Source of the DNA: Bacteroidota bacterium
GTDB lineage: Bacteria; Bacteroidota; Bacteroidia; J057; JAJTIE01
Assembly (NCBI GenBank): GCA_021300195.1
Contig: JAJTIE010000029.1
Location: 1-46,278 of the forward strand
Direction: 5' to 3'
DNA length: 46,278 nucleotides
Numbering within the stretch: position 1 is the stretch's first letter; each line of letters begins with the position of its first letter. The translations under genes and the position numbers were made by a program. This document shows positions 15,492 through 23,874 of this stretch, in pieces. Below the pieces are notes generated by a model. That model searched no databases, had not been told where the DNA came from, and saw nothing but the letters and a program-made list of their open reading frames with translations.

Positions 15492-15499
15492 CAAAATTA
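15492..15499 (-). promoter_or_regulatory. -7 box of the Crp/Fnr regulator (TAATTTTG)
   Basis: This is an exact TAnnTTTG match on the minus strand, 29 nt before the ATG at 15462. It overlaps the first codons of the longer open frame and so favours the shorter protein. Confidence 0.5.
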
Positions 15500-15697
15500 G
15501 TCATAAAGCAGGCGAAAGCAGCAGATTGGTATTACAAAGCCCGTGCCCCCCCTACCGGTGCACGACCGGTGCATTGCCATGCTTCCCCCTTTTTATTTAT
15601 AGGATGGGTATCATTTTTAGGAGAAGCCTACAGGCTGGGCATGCTATAACCTTGCGGCCACGGGCTCGTTATATGGCCTTTATTTCTTATTTGCAGG

Positions 15698-16582
15698 ATG
15701 ATACAGAGTATGACCGGCTACGGAATAGGCAAAGCCTCCGACGCAGACCTGCAGATTACGGCCGAGCTAAAGAGCCTGAACAGCCGAAACGCCGAGATAT
15801 ACATCCGGTTGCCCCCCGCTTATTTCCACCAGGAGATCCGCCTGAAAAACCTGCTGGCAGCCCGGCTGGAACGGGGCAAGATCAGCATGGTGCTGACGGT
15901 GGAGCGCCAGGGTGCCACCCAGGGCGAAAGCCCCGTACAGGTAAACACCCCCCTGCTGAAAGCCTACTACACAGCACTGAGCCAGCTACAGCTGGAGCTG
16001 GGCGATCCGCGCCCGCTGAGCCTGGAGAGCCTGCTGGGCCTGCCTGGGGTAGTGGCCGAGCAGCGGGCCGAGCAGGTGGGCGAGGACGAATGGAAGCTGG
16101 TGCAGGCTGCTGTAGACATGGCCCTGGACAACCTGCTGGCCGAGCGAAACAAGGAGGGCGCAGCCCTGCAGCAAGACCTGCAGGCACGCATACGCCAGGT
16201 GCGCAGGCTGGCCGCCCAGGTGCCACAGTATGCGCAGGGGCGGGTAGAGGCCATACGCAGCCGCATTACCGCTGCCTTTGGCGAGCTGGGCGAAGGCCTG
16301 AGCATGAGCGAAGAGCGCCTGCAGCAGGAGCTGATCTACTACCTGGAAAAATACGACATCAATGAGGAGCAAGTGCGCCTGGCCGCCCACCTGGACAACT
16401 TTGACCAGACCCTGGACGAGGAGAAAGGCCAGGGCCGAAAGCTGCTATTCATTGTGCAGGAGCTATGGCGAGAGGTGAACACCCTAGGGGTAAAGTCCTA
16501 CGACCTGCAGATTCAAAACCTGGTGGTGCAGATGAAGGACGAGCTGGAAAAGCTGAAGGAGCAACTGATGAACATTCTGTAG
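15698..16582 (+). CDS. yicC: YicC family endoribonuclease
   Basis: This 294-residue protein opens with the family signature IQSMTGYG and continues with a typical YicC N-terminal domain (ELKSLNSRNAEIYIRLP). It ends with the DUF1732 domain (HLDNFDQTLDEEKGQGRKLLFIVQELWREVNTLGVKS). E. coli YicC is an RNase acting on small RNAs; I infer similar activity here. It heads a run of housekeeping genes (yicC-gmk-nadD-pssA-methyltransferase). The yicC-gmk-nadD order is common in Bacteroidota. A TATTTG sequence lies just upstream of the ATG but lacks the two spacer bases of the -7 consensus. Confidence 0.93.
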   Translation: MIQSMTGYGIGKASDADLQITAELKSLNSRNAEIYIRLPPAYFHQEIRLKNLLAARLERGKISMVLTVERQGATQGESPVQVNTPLLKAYYTALSQLQLELGDPRPLSLESLLGLPGVVAEQRAEQVGEDEWKLVQAAVDMALDNLLAERNKEGAALQQDLQARIRQVRRLAAQVPQYAQGRVEAIRSRITAAFGELGEGLSMSEERLQQELIYYLEKYDINEEQVRLAAHLDNFDQTLDEEKGQGRKLLFIVQELWREVNTLGVKSYDLQIQNLVVQMKDELEKLKEQLMNIL

Positions 16583-16622
16583 GACGGCCCCTGTTTTTTT
16601 GGCTAATTTGTGCGCCCAAGCC

Positions 16623-17192
16623 ATGAAGGAAGGCCCCATCATCATCGTATCCGCCCCCAGTGGCGCAGGCAAGACCACCTTGGTGCGCGCTGTGATGAAG
16701 CAGATACCGGAGCTGATGTTCTCCGTATCGGCCACCACCCGCGCCCCCCGGCCCCACGAGCAGGAGGGGGTGGACTATTACTTCCTGTCGGTGCCCGAGT
16801 TCAAGGCACGCATAGCAGCGGGCCGCTTCATCGAGTGGGAAGAAGTGTACCAGGGCCGCTACTACGGCACCCAGCAAGATGAAGTGGAACGCATCCAGGC
16901 CCTTGGGCGCATCCCGTTATTTGAGCTGGATGCCATAGGGGGCATCCACCTGAAGCAGCAGTTTGGCACACATGCCCTCAGCATTTTTGTAAATCCCCCC
17001 AGCCTGGATATCCTGCGCCAGCGCCTCATTGCCCGCGGTACCGAGACCCCCGAGGACATAGAGCGCCGCCTGGATAAATCGGCCTACGAGCTGGCCATGG
17101 CCGATCAATTTGATGCACAAATCGTAAACGACCGGCTGGACCAGGCCACCCACCGGATGGAGACCCTCATCCGCCAGTTTACCCGCCTGTAG
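16623..17192 (+). CDS. gmk: Guanylate kinase
   Basis: This 189-residue enzyme phosphorylates GMP to GDP using ATP. The P-loop SAPSGAGKTTL sits at residues about 8-18. The GMP-binding region includes SATTRAPRPHEQEGVDYYF, EWEEVYQGRYYGT and the ELDAIGG line. I use the ATG at 16623, which gives the usual MKEGPIIIVSAPSG start; a TTG at 16599 would add eight residues, and a TAATTTG box (16604-16610) sits between the two. The gene follows yicC by 40 nt and precedes nadD by 3 nt. Confidence 0.96.
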   Translation: MKEGPIIIVSAPSGAGKTTLVRAVMKQIPELMFSVSATTRAPRPHEQEGVDYYFLSVPEFKARIAAGRFIEWEEVYQGRYYGTQQDEVERIQALGRIPLFELDAIGGIHLKQQFGTHALSIFVNPPSLDILRQRLIARGTETPEDIERRLDKSAYELAMADQFDAQIVNDRLDQATHRMETLIRQFTRL

Positions 17193-17195
17193 CAC

Positions 17196-17771
17196 ATGAA
17201 AGTAGGGCTTTTTTTCGGCAGCTTCAACCCTATCCACCTGGGCCACCTGGTTATTGCCGAGGCAATGGCAGACCAGACGGGCCTGGACCAGGTATGGCTG
17301 GTGGTATCGCCCCACAACCCCCTAAAGCCCAAAGCCCAACTGCTGAATGAGGTAGACCGCCTGCACCTGTGCGAGCTGGCACTGGCGGGCAATGAGCGGG
17401 TGCGGGCTAGCAACGTAGAGTTTGCCCTGCCCAAGCCCAGCTACACCATAGATACCCTGGGCGTGCTTAGCGCCCGCTACCCCCGCACCTCTTTCTGCCT
17501 CATCATGGGTGCCGATAACCTGGCCAGCCTGCACCGCTGGAAGAACTATGAGGCCATTGTGGCCCACTATCCCATCTACGTATATCCGCGCCCGGGGGTA
17601 GAGCTGCCAAGCGTGCACCACCCCCATGTGCGACTGGTAGAGGCACCCCTGATGGGGATTTCTGCCACGCGCATCCGCCAGCTGCTGGCCCAGGGCAGAT
17701 CGGCCCGCTACCTGGTGCCCGACCCTGCCCTGCACTACATCCAATCCCGACACCTCTATGGCCATCCGTAA
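17196..17771 (+). CDS. nadD: Nicotinate-nucleotide adenylyltransferase
   Basis: This 191-residue enzyme of NAD synthesis transfers AMP to nicotinate mononucleotide. The nucleotidyltransferase motif GSFNPIHLGHL (residues 8-18) and the C-terminal ISATRIRQLL motif (ISxTxxR) are intact. LPKPSYTIDTL and IMGADNLASLHRWKN are typical of NadD. It starts 3 nt after gmk and overlaps the start of pssA by 14 nt, so the three are co-transcribed. Confidence 0.95.
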   Translation: MKVGLFFGSFNPIHLGHLVIAEAMADQTGLDQVWLVVSPHNPLKPKAQLLNEVDRLHLCELALAGNERVRASNVEFALPKPSYTIDTLGVLSARYPRTSFCLIMGADNLASLHRWKNYEAIVAHYPIYVYPRPGVELPSVHHPHVRLVEAPLMGISATRIRQLLAQGRSARYLVPDPALHYIQSRHLYGHP

Positions 17772-18585
17772 GCATATACCCAACCTGCTGACCCTGGCGA
17801 ATGTGGCCTGTGGCACTGCCGCCGTAGCCTTCAGCTTTCCGCACCAGGGGTTTAGCCCTACCCATATCAGCCTGGCAGCCCTGCTTATCCTGCTGGCCTC
17901 CGTGTTCGACTTTCTGGATGGCTTTGCAGCCCGCAGGCTACAGGCCTACAGCGCCCAGGGCCAGGTGCTGGATAGCCTGGCAGACCTGGTAAGCTTTGGC
18001 GTAGCCCCAGGCGTACTACTCTTCAGCCTGGCCAGCAACTACCTGTATGCCAGCCCCACCGATTCCAACCAGGCCGACTGGAGCACCGCCGCGTGGCTGG
18101 CACGGCTGAGCTGCCTGCTGCTACCCACTGCGGCTGCCTGGCGCCTCAGCCGCTTTGCAGCCGACACTACCCCTCGGCCCTACTTTCAGGGCCTGCCCGC
18201 CCCAGCAGCGGGCTTGTTTGTGGCCCTGCTGGGGCTATTGTTCAACGATGCGCGGATGAGCCTGTGGTTCCTCTTCGAGGCACCCAATAATACCCTGCTG
18301 GCCTACAGCCTTATCCATCCGGCCTCGCTCTTCCTGATGAACCTGATCCTGGCGGGGCTTATGCTTAGTACCTGGCCCATGCTCTCCTTCAAGATGAAGA
18401 ACCTGAGCTGGCGGCAGCACCGCTACCACCTCATCTTCCTGGGCCTGGCAGGGGGCTTGCTAGCCTGGCTGGGTGGCTTGGCTGCCCTTCCCCTGGGCCT
18501 CGGCTACCTGCTGTGCTCGCTGCTGGCGCGCAAAACCTACCGAATGCAGCCCGCCACCCCACCCGAACCCGTGCAGCATGGCTAA
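17758..18585 (+). CDS. pssA: CDP-diacylglycerol-serine O-phosphatidyltransferase
   Basis: This 275-residue integral membrane enzyme makes phosphatidylserine, the precursor of phosphatidylethanolamine. The CDP-alcohol phosphotransferase motif is complete: DFLDGFAAR, then G eight residues on, then D with D four later (GQVLDSLAD), at about residues 42-70. It begins IRKHIPNLLTLANVACG, as expected for PssA, and has about seven hydrophobic segments. It overlaps nadD at its start and the methyltransferase gene by 8 nt at its end. Confidence 0.92.
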   Translation: MAIRKHIPNLLTLANVACGTAAVAFSFPHQGFSPTHISLAALLILLASVFDFLDGFAARRLQAYSAQGQVLDSLADLVSFGVAPGVLLFSLASNYLYASPTDSNQADWSTAAWLARLSCLLLPTAAAWRLSRFAADTTPRPYFQGLPAPAAGLFVALLGLLFNDARMSLWFLFEAPNNTLLAYSLIHPASLFLMNLILAGLMLSTWPMLSFKMKNLSWRQHRYHLIFLGLAGGLLAWLGGLAALPLGLGYLLCSLLARKTYRMQPATPPEPVQHG

Positions 18586-19522
18586 GTGGCTGCTGGAAGA
18601 ACCCCGCTACTTTGCAGACTATGAACTGCTGGATAGCGGTGGCTTTGAGAAACTAGAGCGCTTTGGGCAGCAGGTTCTTATCCGCCCCGAGCCACAGGCC
18701 GTGTGGCAGCCGCACGGGGCCCGAAAGGATTGGGACCGGCTGGCCCACCTGCGCTTTGAGCAGCAGGGTAGCCACAAGGGCAAGTGGCACCCCCTGAAGA
18801 AGGGAGTAGCTGAGCAGTGGCAGCTGGCCTACACACACCCGCAGTACCAGTTGCGCTTTCGCCTGGGGCTAACGGCTTTCAAGCACGTGGGCCTGTTTCC
18901 TGAGCAGGCTGCCAACTGGGACTATGCCTATGCCCAGTGCCGAAAGCACACGCAGCCCCGGGTGCTCAACCTTTTTGCCTACACCGGCGGGGCTACCCTG
19001 GCCTGCCAGGCAGCAGGGGCGCAGGTAACACACGTGGACAGTGTAAAGCAGGTGGTGAGCTGGGCAAACGAAAACCTGCGGCTAAGCAAGCTGGATGGTG
19101 TGCGCTGGCTGGTGGAGGATGCCCTGAAGTATGTGCAGCGTGCAGCCCGTAAGGGCCAGACCTATGAGGGGATTATTATGGATCCACCCGCCTTTGGCCA
19201 CGGCCCAAATGGGGAGCGCTGGAAGCTGGAGGACCTGGTGGATGAACTGGTGCAGCACGCCACCCGGATGCTAAACCCCGACAGGGCATTTATGGTCTTC
19301 AATGCGTACAGTATGGGTTTTTCCCCCCTTATTCTGGGCAACCTGCTGCAGAGCCACCTGCCCGCCCACAAGCTGGGCGAACTAGCCCTGGGCGAACTGG
19401 TGCTGCCAGAAACCGCCGGAAAGCGGCAGCTGCCCGCCGGCATTTTTGCCCGCCTACACTACGGGCATCCGGAGCATGCAAAGGCGGGTTCCGGGAAAAA
19501 TGCCCCGCAACAACAGGGATAG
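18578..19522 (+). CDS. Class I SAM-dependent rRNA methyltransferase-like protein (RlmI/RlmK related)
   Basis: This 314-residue protein has a Rossmann methyltransferase core. The SAM-binding motif is VLNLFAYTGGATLACQAAGA (about 128-147), followed by THVDSVKQVV and the catalytic-loop motif MDPPAFGHGPNG. This matches the Methyltrans_SAM family, whose characterised members modify 23S rRNA cytosines; the exact target is not known. No PUA domain is present. The ATG at 18578 overlaps pssA by 8 nt; the longer frame from 18473 is read wholly within pssA and is rejected. Confidence 0.85.
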   Translation: MAKWLLEEPRYFADYELLDSGGFEKLERFGQQVLIRPEPQAVWQPHGARKDWDRLAHLRFEQQGSHKGKWHPLKKGVAEQWQLAYTHPQYQLRFRLGLTAFKHVGLFPEQAANWDYAYAQCRKHTQPRVLNLFAYTGGATLACQAAGAQVTHVDSVKQVVSWANENLRLSKLDGVRWLVEDALKYVQRAARKGQTYEGIIMDPPAFGHGPNGERWKLEDLVDELVQHATRMLNPDRAFMVFNAYSMGFSPLILGNLLQSHLPAHKLGELALGELVLPETAGKRQLPAGIFARLHYGHPEHAKAGSGKNAPQQQG

Positions 19523-19581
19523 ACCGACATCTGGAATGGGAAATTTTAAACCATTTCGCCTGGTTCGCGTTATATACGTCG

Positions 19582-20310
19582 ATGTTAATACAACGAACAC
19601 CCCTGGGGTTTGCGTGGGAGGCACTGGTGCCGTTTATGGCCGAGCCAACTCTGCGGCTGCACTACGACAAGTACTACCCCACCTACCTGAACAAGCTGAA
19701 TGCCATCCTCAAAGTGAATCCCGGGCTGCAGTCTCTGCCCATCGAAAAGATGGTGGCCCACATGCGCCTGATGCCTGCCCCCATGCGCCGTACCCTGCGT
19801 AACTGTGGCGGCGGCCACCTGAACCATAGCTTATTCTACAGTTTGCTGAAACCGGGGGGCCCCCACCCAATCCCCCCCGAGCTGGAAGCGGTACTGAATG
19901 CGCGATTTGGTAGCCTGATGCGCTTCAAGGAGGAGTTTTCTGCCGCATCGGCAGGCCGATTTGGCTCGGGCTGGTGCTGGCTGGTATATGGCCCCGATGA
20001 GCTGTATCTCTACAGCACGGCCAACCAGGATCATCCCTACATGCCGCATGTGGAGCCGGGCGGCTATCCGCTCATTGGGTTAGACCTGTGGGAGCATGCC
20101 TACCTGTTCGACTTTGGCATCCGGCGGCCAGCCTACGTGCAGGCATTCTGGCAGGTGCTGAACTGGGAAGAGGTGTACTGCCGCTACCTGGAGGCCCAGA
20201 AACTGGCATTAACCGGCGGCCTGATCCCCCCATTGACACAGGATGAGCGTGCATGCCTGCGTAAGCAGTACGCACACCAGCCAGAGGAGCTGGAGCCAGA
20301 AGAGGACTAA
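19582..20310 (+). CDS. Superoxide dismutase, Fe/Mn family
   Basis: This 242-residue enzyme converts superoxide to peroxide and oxygen. All four metal ligands are visible: His in LHYDKYYPTYLNKLN, His in GGHLNHSLFYSLL, and Asp and His in DLWEHAY. GGHLNH and TANQDHP point to the manganese type (Gly77/Gln146 pattern). The residue equivalent to the conserved His30 is Tyr (HYDKYY instead of HHDKHH), while Tyr34 is kept. A roughly 35-residue C-terminal extension ends in an acidic tail (PEELEPEED). No signal peptide is present, so it is cytoplasmic. The start at 19582 gives the normal PLxFAWEALxPF opening. Confidence 0.93.
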   Translation: MLIQRTPLGFAWEALVPFMAEPTLRLHYDKYYPTYLNKLNAILKVNPGLQSLPIEKMVAHMRLMPAPMRRTLRNCGGGHLNHSLFYSLLKPGGPHPIPPELEAVLNARFGSLMRFKEEFSAASAGRFGSGWCWLVYGPDELYLYSTANQDHPYMPHVEPGGYPLIGLDLWEHAYLFDFGIRRPAYVQAFWQVLNWEEVYCRYLEAQKLALTGGLIPPLTQDERACLRKQYAHQPEELEPEED

Positions 20311-20341
20311 GCCCGCCGCGGACCAGGTGGGCAGCAAGGTA

Positions 20342-20818
20342 CTAGAGCCTGTGCTGATCGCGGATGTAGGCCAGCAGACCCGCAGTGCTGCGGTCCAGGA
20401 TGGCGTACACTTCGTCGAATGCGTCGTCGGACAGGCTGTAGGGGTCGGGCACCTCGTCGCCATCCTGCCGGGGGTCGAAGGTGCGTATCATCAGTAGCTC
20501 GCTGTCGGTCTCACGTGTCTGCCTCAGCTGCTGTACGGCCGCATAGTTCAGTACGTCCATCACCACCAGGTATCGGAATGTGCGCACATCCCTGGGCCGG
20601 ATCTGCCGCGCCCGGCCGGGGATCTCCAGCCCGTGCCTGGCTGCTACGGCTATGGACCGGCTGTCGGCTCGCTCGCCCTCATGCCAGCTGCCTGTGCCCG
20701 CGCTGTCTATCTCAAACTGATGCGCCAGGCCTGCTGCTTCCACCTTGGCTCTAAACAGAACCTCGGCCAGCGGGGAGCGGCAGATGTTTCCCATGCAGAT
20801 AAACAAGACACCGACCAT
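20342..20818 (-). CDS. Low-molecular-weight protein-tyrosine phosphatase
   Basis: This 158-residue phosphatase carries the P-loop CX5R near its N-terminus (FICMGNICRSP, Cys8 and Arg14) and the catalytic-acid loop VPDPY near residue 130. The start at 20818 is chosen because a -7 box ends four nt upstream; the longer frame from 20872 would run through that box. In bacteria such enzymes often oppose tyrosine kinases in capsule or exopolysaccharide control, but no kinase is nearby here. It lies 41 nt downstream of the AONS-like gene. Confidence 0.92.
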   Translation of the reverse strand: MVGVLFICMGNICRSPLAEVLFRAKVEAAGLAHQFEIDSAGTGSWHEGERADSRSIAVAARHGLEIPGRARQIRPRDVRTFRYLVVMDVLNYAAVQQLRQTRETDSELLMIRTFDPRQDGDEVPDPYSLSDDAFDEVYAILDRSTAGLLAYIRDQHRL

Positions 20819-20822
20819 GGCA

Positions 20823-20830
20823 CAAAAGTA
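20823..20830 (-). promoter_or_regulatory. -7 box of the tyrosine phosphatase gene (TACTTTTG)
   Basis: This exact TAnnTTTG match on the minus strand has only four bases between it and the ATG at 20818. It implies a leaderless transcript and independent expression from the upstream AONS-like gene. Confidence 0.6.
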
Positions 20831-20859
20831 GCGTTTTCGGCCCATTTGTGCCAGCCGTG

Positions 20860-21837
20860 CTAGCTTAGGCATCCGATGAGCAAGGACACATCATCGGGGG
20901 TATTGAAGCTGTGGAGGCAGATGCGCACCCGCTCTTGCCCCCGGGCTACGGTGGGGCTGCGCACAGGTAGTACCTGCACGGGGGCCAGTGCCTGCAGCAG
21001 CTGGGCCATATCTCCCCCCGCCAGTACCCCAAAGATGGGGCTGTCTCCACCCACAAAGGGGCGACCACTGGCCTGTAGCGCAGCCCGTAGCCGGCCCGTG
21101 TGCACCTGTAGTAGCTGGCGCTCGGCCTCTAGCCCCGGCAGCAGCTGGTAGGCCGCCTGCAGCGTATACAGCGTGTGTGCGGGGGGCGCTGTGGTGTAGA
21201 TAAAGCTACGGCAGAAATTGACCAAATAGTCTCGCAGGGTAGTGCTGCCCAGCACAATGGCCCCATGGCTGCCCAGTGCCTTGCCAAAGGTGTATACCCG
21301 TGCCAGGCACCAGGGGGCAATGGCTGGGTGTGTAGCCAGGCCGCGCCCCTGTGGGCCCAGTATTCCGTTGCTGTGGGCCTCGTCTACCACCAGGCGTGCA
21401 CCGGTGCGTGCGCACAGCTGGGCCAGGGCCCCCAGGGGGGCCGTGTCTCCCTCCATGCTGTATAGGGCCTCCACCGCTATCAGCACCCGGCCTGTGCCGG
21501 GCTGCGGTACGCGTGCCAGGCGTGCCTGCAGGTCGTCCAGGTCGTTGTGCCGAAAGCGAAAGGCCTGCGCCAGGCTCAGCCGGATGCCATCGCGCATGCT
21601 GGCATGTATGTGCTCGTCGTACAGGATGGTATCTCCCCGCCCGGCCAGTGCCTGGAATAGCCCCACATTGGCCTGATAGCCCGAGGCAAACAGCAGCCCC
21701 GCCTCTGCCCCATGGTAGGCGGCTATCTGTGCTTCTACCTGCATGGCCAGCTCGCTATTGCCCGCCAGTAGCCTGCTGCCTGTGCTGCCTGTGGGCGCAT
21801 CCTGGGCCAGGTGGGTGTCCCAGTCTGGCTCTGTCAT
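20860..21837 (-). CDS. AONS/BioF-like PLP-dependent alpha-oxoamine synthase, short at the N-terminus
   Basis: This 325-residue enzyme belongs to the alpha-oxoamine synthase family (BioF, KBL, serine palmitoyltransferase). Visible features are GSTGSRLLAGN, the His in DEHIHAS (about residue 78), VDEAHSNGILGPQGRG (Asp152, His155) and the PLP lysine in TFGKALGSHGA (Lys186). E. coli BioF has this lysine at 236, so about 50 N-terminal residues are absent, including the SNDYLGL segment. The upstream DNA is taken up by the ketoacyl synthase gene, whose stop overlaps this ATG by four bases, so the short start is probably real. Pairing with a ketoacyl synthase suggests condensation of an amino acid with an acyl chain, for example in biotin or lipid synthesis, but the product is not determined. 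Confidence 0.8.
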   Translation of the reverse strand: MTEPDWDTHLAQDAPTGSTGSRLLAGNSELAMQVEAQIAAYHGAEAGLLFASGYQANVGLFQALAGRGDTILYDEHIHASMRDGIRLSLAQAFRFRHNDLDDLQARLARVPQPGTGRVLIAVEALYSMEGDTAPLGALAQLCARTGARLVVDEAHSNGILGPQGRGLATHPAIAPWCLARVYTFGKALGSHGAIVLGSTTLRDYLVNFCRSFIYTTAPPAHTLYTLQAAYQLLPGLEAERQLLQVHTGRLRAALQASGRPFVGGDSPIFGVLAGGDMAQLLQALAPVQVLPVRSPTVARGQERVRICLHSFNTPDDVSLLIGCLS

Positions 21838-22955
21838 ACGCGGCTAATCAGGATCGATACGGCATTTCCGCCAAAACCCACGCTATTGATCAGGATGCGC
21901 TGCACCTGGTCGGGCTCGGGTGCACGCATTTCCGACTCGAAGGGCACGGGGGGCAGGGGTTCGCCCTGCAGCAGCCCCAGGGCCACCAGCAGGCTTATGC
22001 CGGCCGAGGCTCCAAAGGTGTGGCCCGTGTACCATTTGGTGCTGTAGCGTGCGGGCATAAGGGTGCCGAATAGGCGGCCCAGGGCGGCCTGTTCGGCAGA
22101 ATCGCCCACACGGGTGCCCGGGGCGTGCGCCAGCACCAGGTCTACGGCATCTGGCGTGCATCCGGCATCGGCCAGTGCTGCCTGCATACTGGCGTATAGG
22201 CAGTCGCCCGTGGGGGTAATACCCGTAGCACTGGGCACCCGCTCATTGCCAAACCCCAGGCCCAGGATGCGTGCCTGTGCCCCGGCGGTCTCCGTGGTCA
22301 GGGCAAACAGGGCGGCCCCCTCGCCCAATATCATCCCCCTGGCCTGGGCAGATAGGGGGCGGCAGGGCCAGGCGGTATAGGGTGCCTCGGCCGCAGCGTA
22401 GATGCCCAGTGCCTGCATCTGCGCCACTACAAAGGGGGTAAGCGGTGCCTCGGCCCCCCCGGCCAGGAAGCGGCTGACCATGCCGGCCCGCAGCCAGGCC
22501 ACGGCATTGGCCAGGGCAAAACCAGCACTGCTACAGGTGATGCTGTGCGAAAAAACCGGGCCGTTGGTGGCCCCCAGCTGCTGCGCCAGCAGGGCCGCCA
22601 GCTGGCCCGCAGTGGTGGAAGGCGAAGCCTGTGAATGCGTATAGCCCTGGTCGATAAACTGCCGGTGGTGATACTCCAGCTGCTCGGTAGCACCCCGTGC
22701 GCTCCCTACGTTTATGCCCATGGCCGTGCCAGGTTCCCAGCCTGCGGCTGCCATGGCAGTCCGGGCTGCCAGCAGGGCCAGCAGGGCCGATCGGTCTGCC
22801 CGCGCCAGGGCGTGCGCTGCACGCAGCTCGGCCAGCTGGGCCGCCCTGTGTGGGCCCAGCTGCACTACCGAAACCCCCAGGTGCACATCTGCCTCGGGCT
22901 GTGTGCCATACAGCCCGCCGGCACCTACTATGTAGATTCCTGTTCCGCTTGCCAT
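21834..22955 (-). CDS. Beta-ketoacyl synthase-like protein
   Basis: This 373-residue thiolase-fold condensing enzyme keeps the Cys-His-His set. The nucleophile is in ITCSSAGFAL (Cys141), the first His in LAHAPGTRVGD (normally HGTGT), and the second in KWYTGHTFGASAG, with the neighbouring Lys. GGAEAPLTP and ILINSVGFGGNAVSILI are also typical of KAS I/II relatives. The protein is somewhat short and its first-His loop is unusual. I start it at the ATG at 22955; the frame also reads back to a TTG at 22985. A -7 box lies at 22983-22990. It overlaps the AONS-like gene by four bases, so the two are translationally coupled. Confidence 0.85.
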   Translation of the reverse strand: MASGTGIYIVGAGGLYGTQPEADVHLGVSVVQLGPHRAAQLAELRAAHALARADRSALLALLAARTAMAAAGWEPGTAMGINVGSARGATEQLEYHHRQFIDQGYTHSQASPSTTAGQLAALLAQQLGATNGPVFSHSITCSSAGFALANAVAWLRAGMVSRFLAGGAEAPLTPFVVAQMQALGIYAAAEAPYTAWPCRPLSAQARGMILGEGAALFALTTETAGAQARILGLGFGNERVPSATGITPTGDCLYASMQAALADAGCTPDAVDLVLAHAPGTRVGDSAEQAALGRLFGTLMPARYSTKWYTGHTFGASAGISLLVALGLLQGEPLPPVPFESEMRAPEPDQVQRILINSVGFGGNAVSILISRV

Positions 22956-22982
22956 TTCTCCCAGGTACTCTCTACCCGGGTG

Positions 22983-22990
22983 CAAAGGTA
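22983..22990 (-). promoter_or_regulatory. -7 box of the ketoacyl synthase operon (TACCTTTG)
   Basis: This exact TAnnTTTG match on the minus strand lies 27 nt before the ATG at 22955. It overlaps the TTG at 22985, which argues against that codon as the start. It is divergent from the box at 23082. Confidence 0.55.
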
Positions 22991-23081
22991 CTAGCTTTGG
23001 CGGTTTATGGGCGCCCTTGCTGCCTGCTATGTGGGCTTACCCATGTTTGCAAAATCGCGTGCGGATTTGATCGGCTTTGTG

Positions 23082-23089
23082 TACTTTTG
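23082..23089 (+). promoter_or_regulatory. -7 box of the TPR-protease-barrel operon (TACTTTTG)
   Basis: This exact TAnnTTTG match lies 24 nt before the ATG at 23114, leaving a leader of under 20 nt. A well-spaced -33 TTTG is not evident. Confidence 0.55.
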
Positions 23090-23113
23090 CCCCGATAACT
23101 AATTGATAAAGCC

Positions 23114-23869
23114 ATGCGTTTGAATTTAGCAAATCTGATGGGGGTAGCTATGCTTGTGGTACTGGGCCTGCCTGGTAGCGGTGCCTATGCGCAGAAGCAG
23201 CGAACCAAGGCAGAGCCCACACCTGCCCCGGCGGCCACATCAGCCCCAAGTAGCCGGAGCGAGCACATGCAGGTGTACAGCCTGGCGCGTTCGTACAACG
23301 ACTTTCGGGCAGCGGCCAATGCCCTGTACTACGAGATAACCGCCCAGCCTGACAACATGGGCCTGAAGGACTCCCTCTCTGTGATGTTCTTCGCCATGGG
23401 GGCAAACCTGCAGGCCATCACCGTGGGTAATGAAGTGCTGGCCCAGCAGCCCGAAAACCAGCGTGTACTGGAGATTGTGGCTGTTTCGTACCAAAACATT
23501 GGAGCCGTAAAGGAGGCCCTGGATCATTATGAGCGGCTCTATAAACTGAGCGAATCCGCCTACCACCTGTACCAGATTGCGGTAATCCAGTATAGCCTGA
23601 AGCGCATGTTTGAGTGCGAACAGAGCCTGCAGCAGCTCCTCAATCACCCCCAGGCCGATGCCCAAAAGGTGCTGATTACCCTGGAGCAGAACCGGCAGCA
23701 AGAGGTGGTGGTAAAGGCAGCCGCCTACAATGTGCTGGGCGTGCTGCAGCGCGAGGCGGGAGACCTGGAAAAAGCCACGAAAAGCTTCGAGCAAGCCCTC
23801 GCCCTGGATAAGGACTTTGTCCTCCCCAAGGCTAACCTGGAGGATATGCAGAAAGCACCGAAGAAATAA
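23114..23869 (+). CDS. Exported tetratricopeptide-repeat protein
   Basis: This 251-residue protein has a signal peptide ending GAYAQ (about residue 27) and a proline/alanine/serine-rich linker. Helical TPR-like repeats follow from about residue 55 to the end, for example AITVGNEVLAQQPENQRVLEIVAVSYQNIG and a clear last repeat, AAYNVLGVLQREAGDLEKATKSFEQALALD. TPRs mediate protein contacts, and a periplasmic location is inferred. It is followed after 5 nt by a protease gene and then an outer-membrane barrel gene, so the three products may act together at the cell envelope. Confidence 0.8.
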   Translation: MRLNLANLMGVAMLVVLGLPGSGAYAQKQRTKAEPTPAPAATSAPSSRSEHMQVYSLARSYNDFRAAANALYYEITAQPDNMGLKDSLSVMFFAMGANLQAITVGNEVLAQQPENQRVLEIVAVSYQNIGAVKEALDHYERLYKLSESAYHLYQIAVIQYSLKRMFECEQSLQQLLNHPQADAQKVLITLEQNRQQEVVVKAAAYNVLGVLQREAGDLEKATKSFEQALALDKDFVLPKANLEDMQKAPKK

Positions 23870-23874
23870 CGAGC

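Noticed and set aside
15202-16365. Rightward open frame of 387 codons overlapping the Crp/Fnr gene and yicC
   Set aside because: It spans a divergent promoter region and two real genes in other frames; its translation is Pro/Ala/Gly-rich low complexity.
20860-21900. Frameshift as the cause of the short AONS-like protein
   Set aside because: The upstream DNA encodes the intact C-terminus of the ketoacyl synthase, and the ATGA-type overlap is a normal operon junction, so no missing AONS segment can be recovered.
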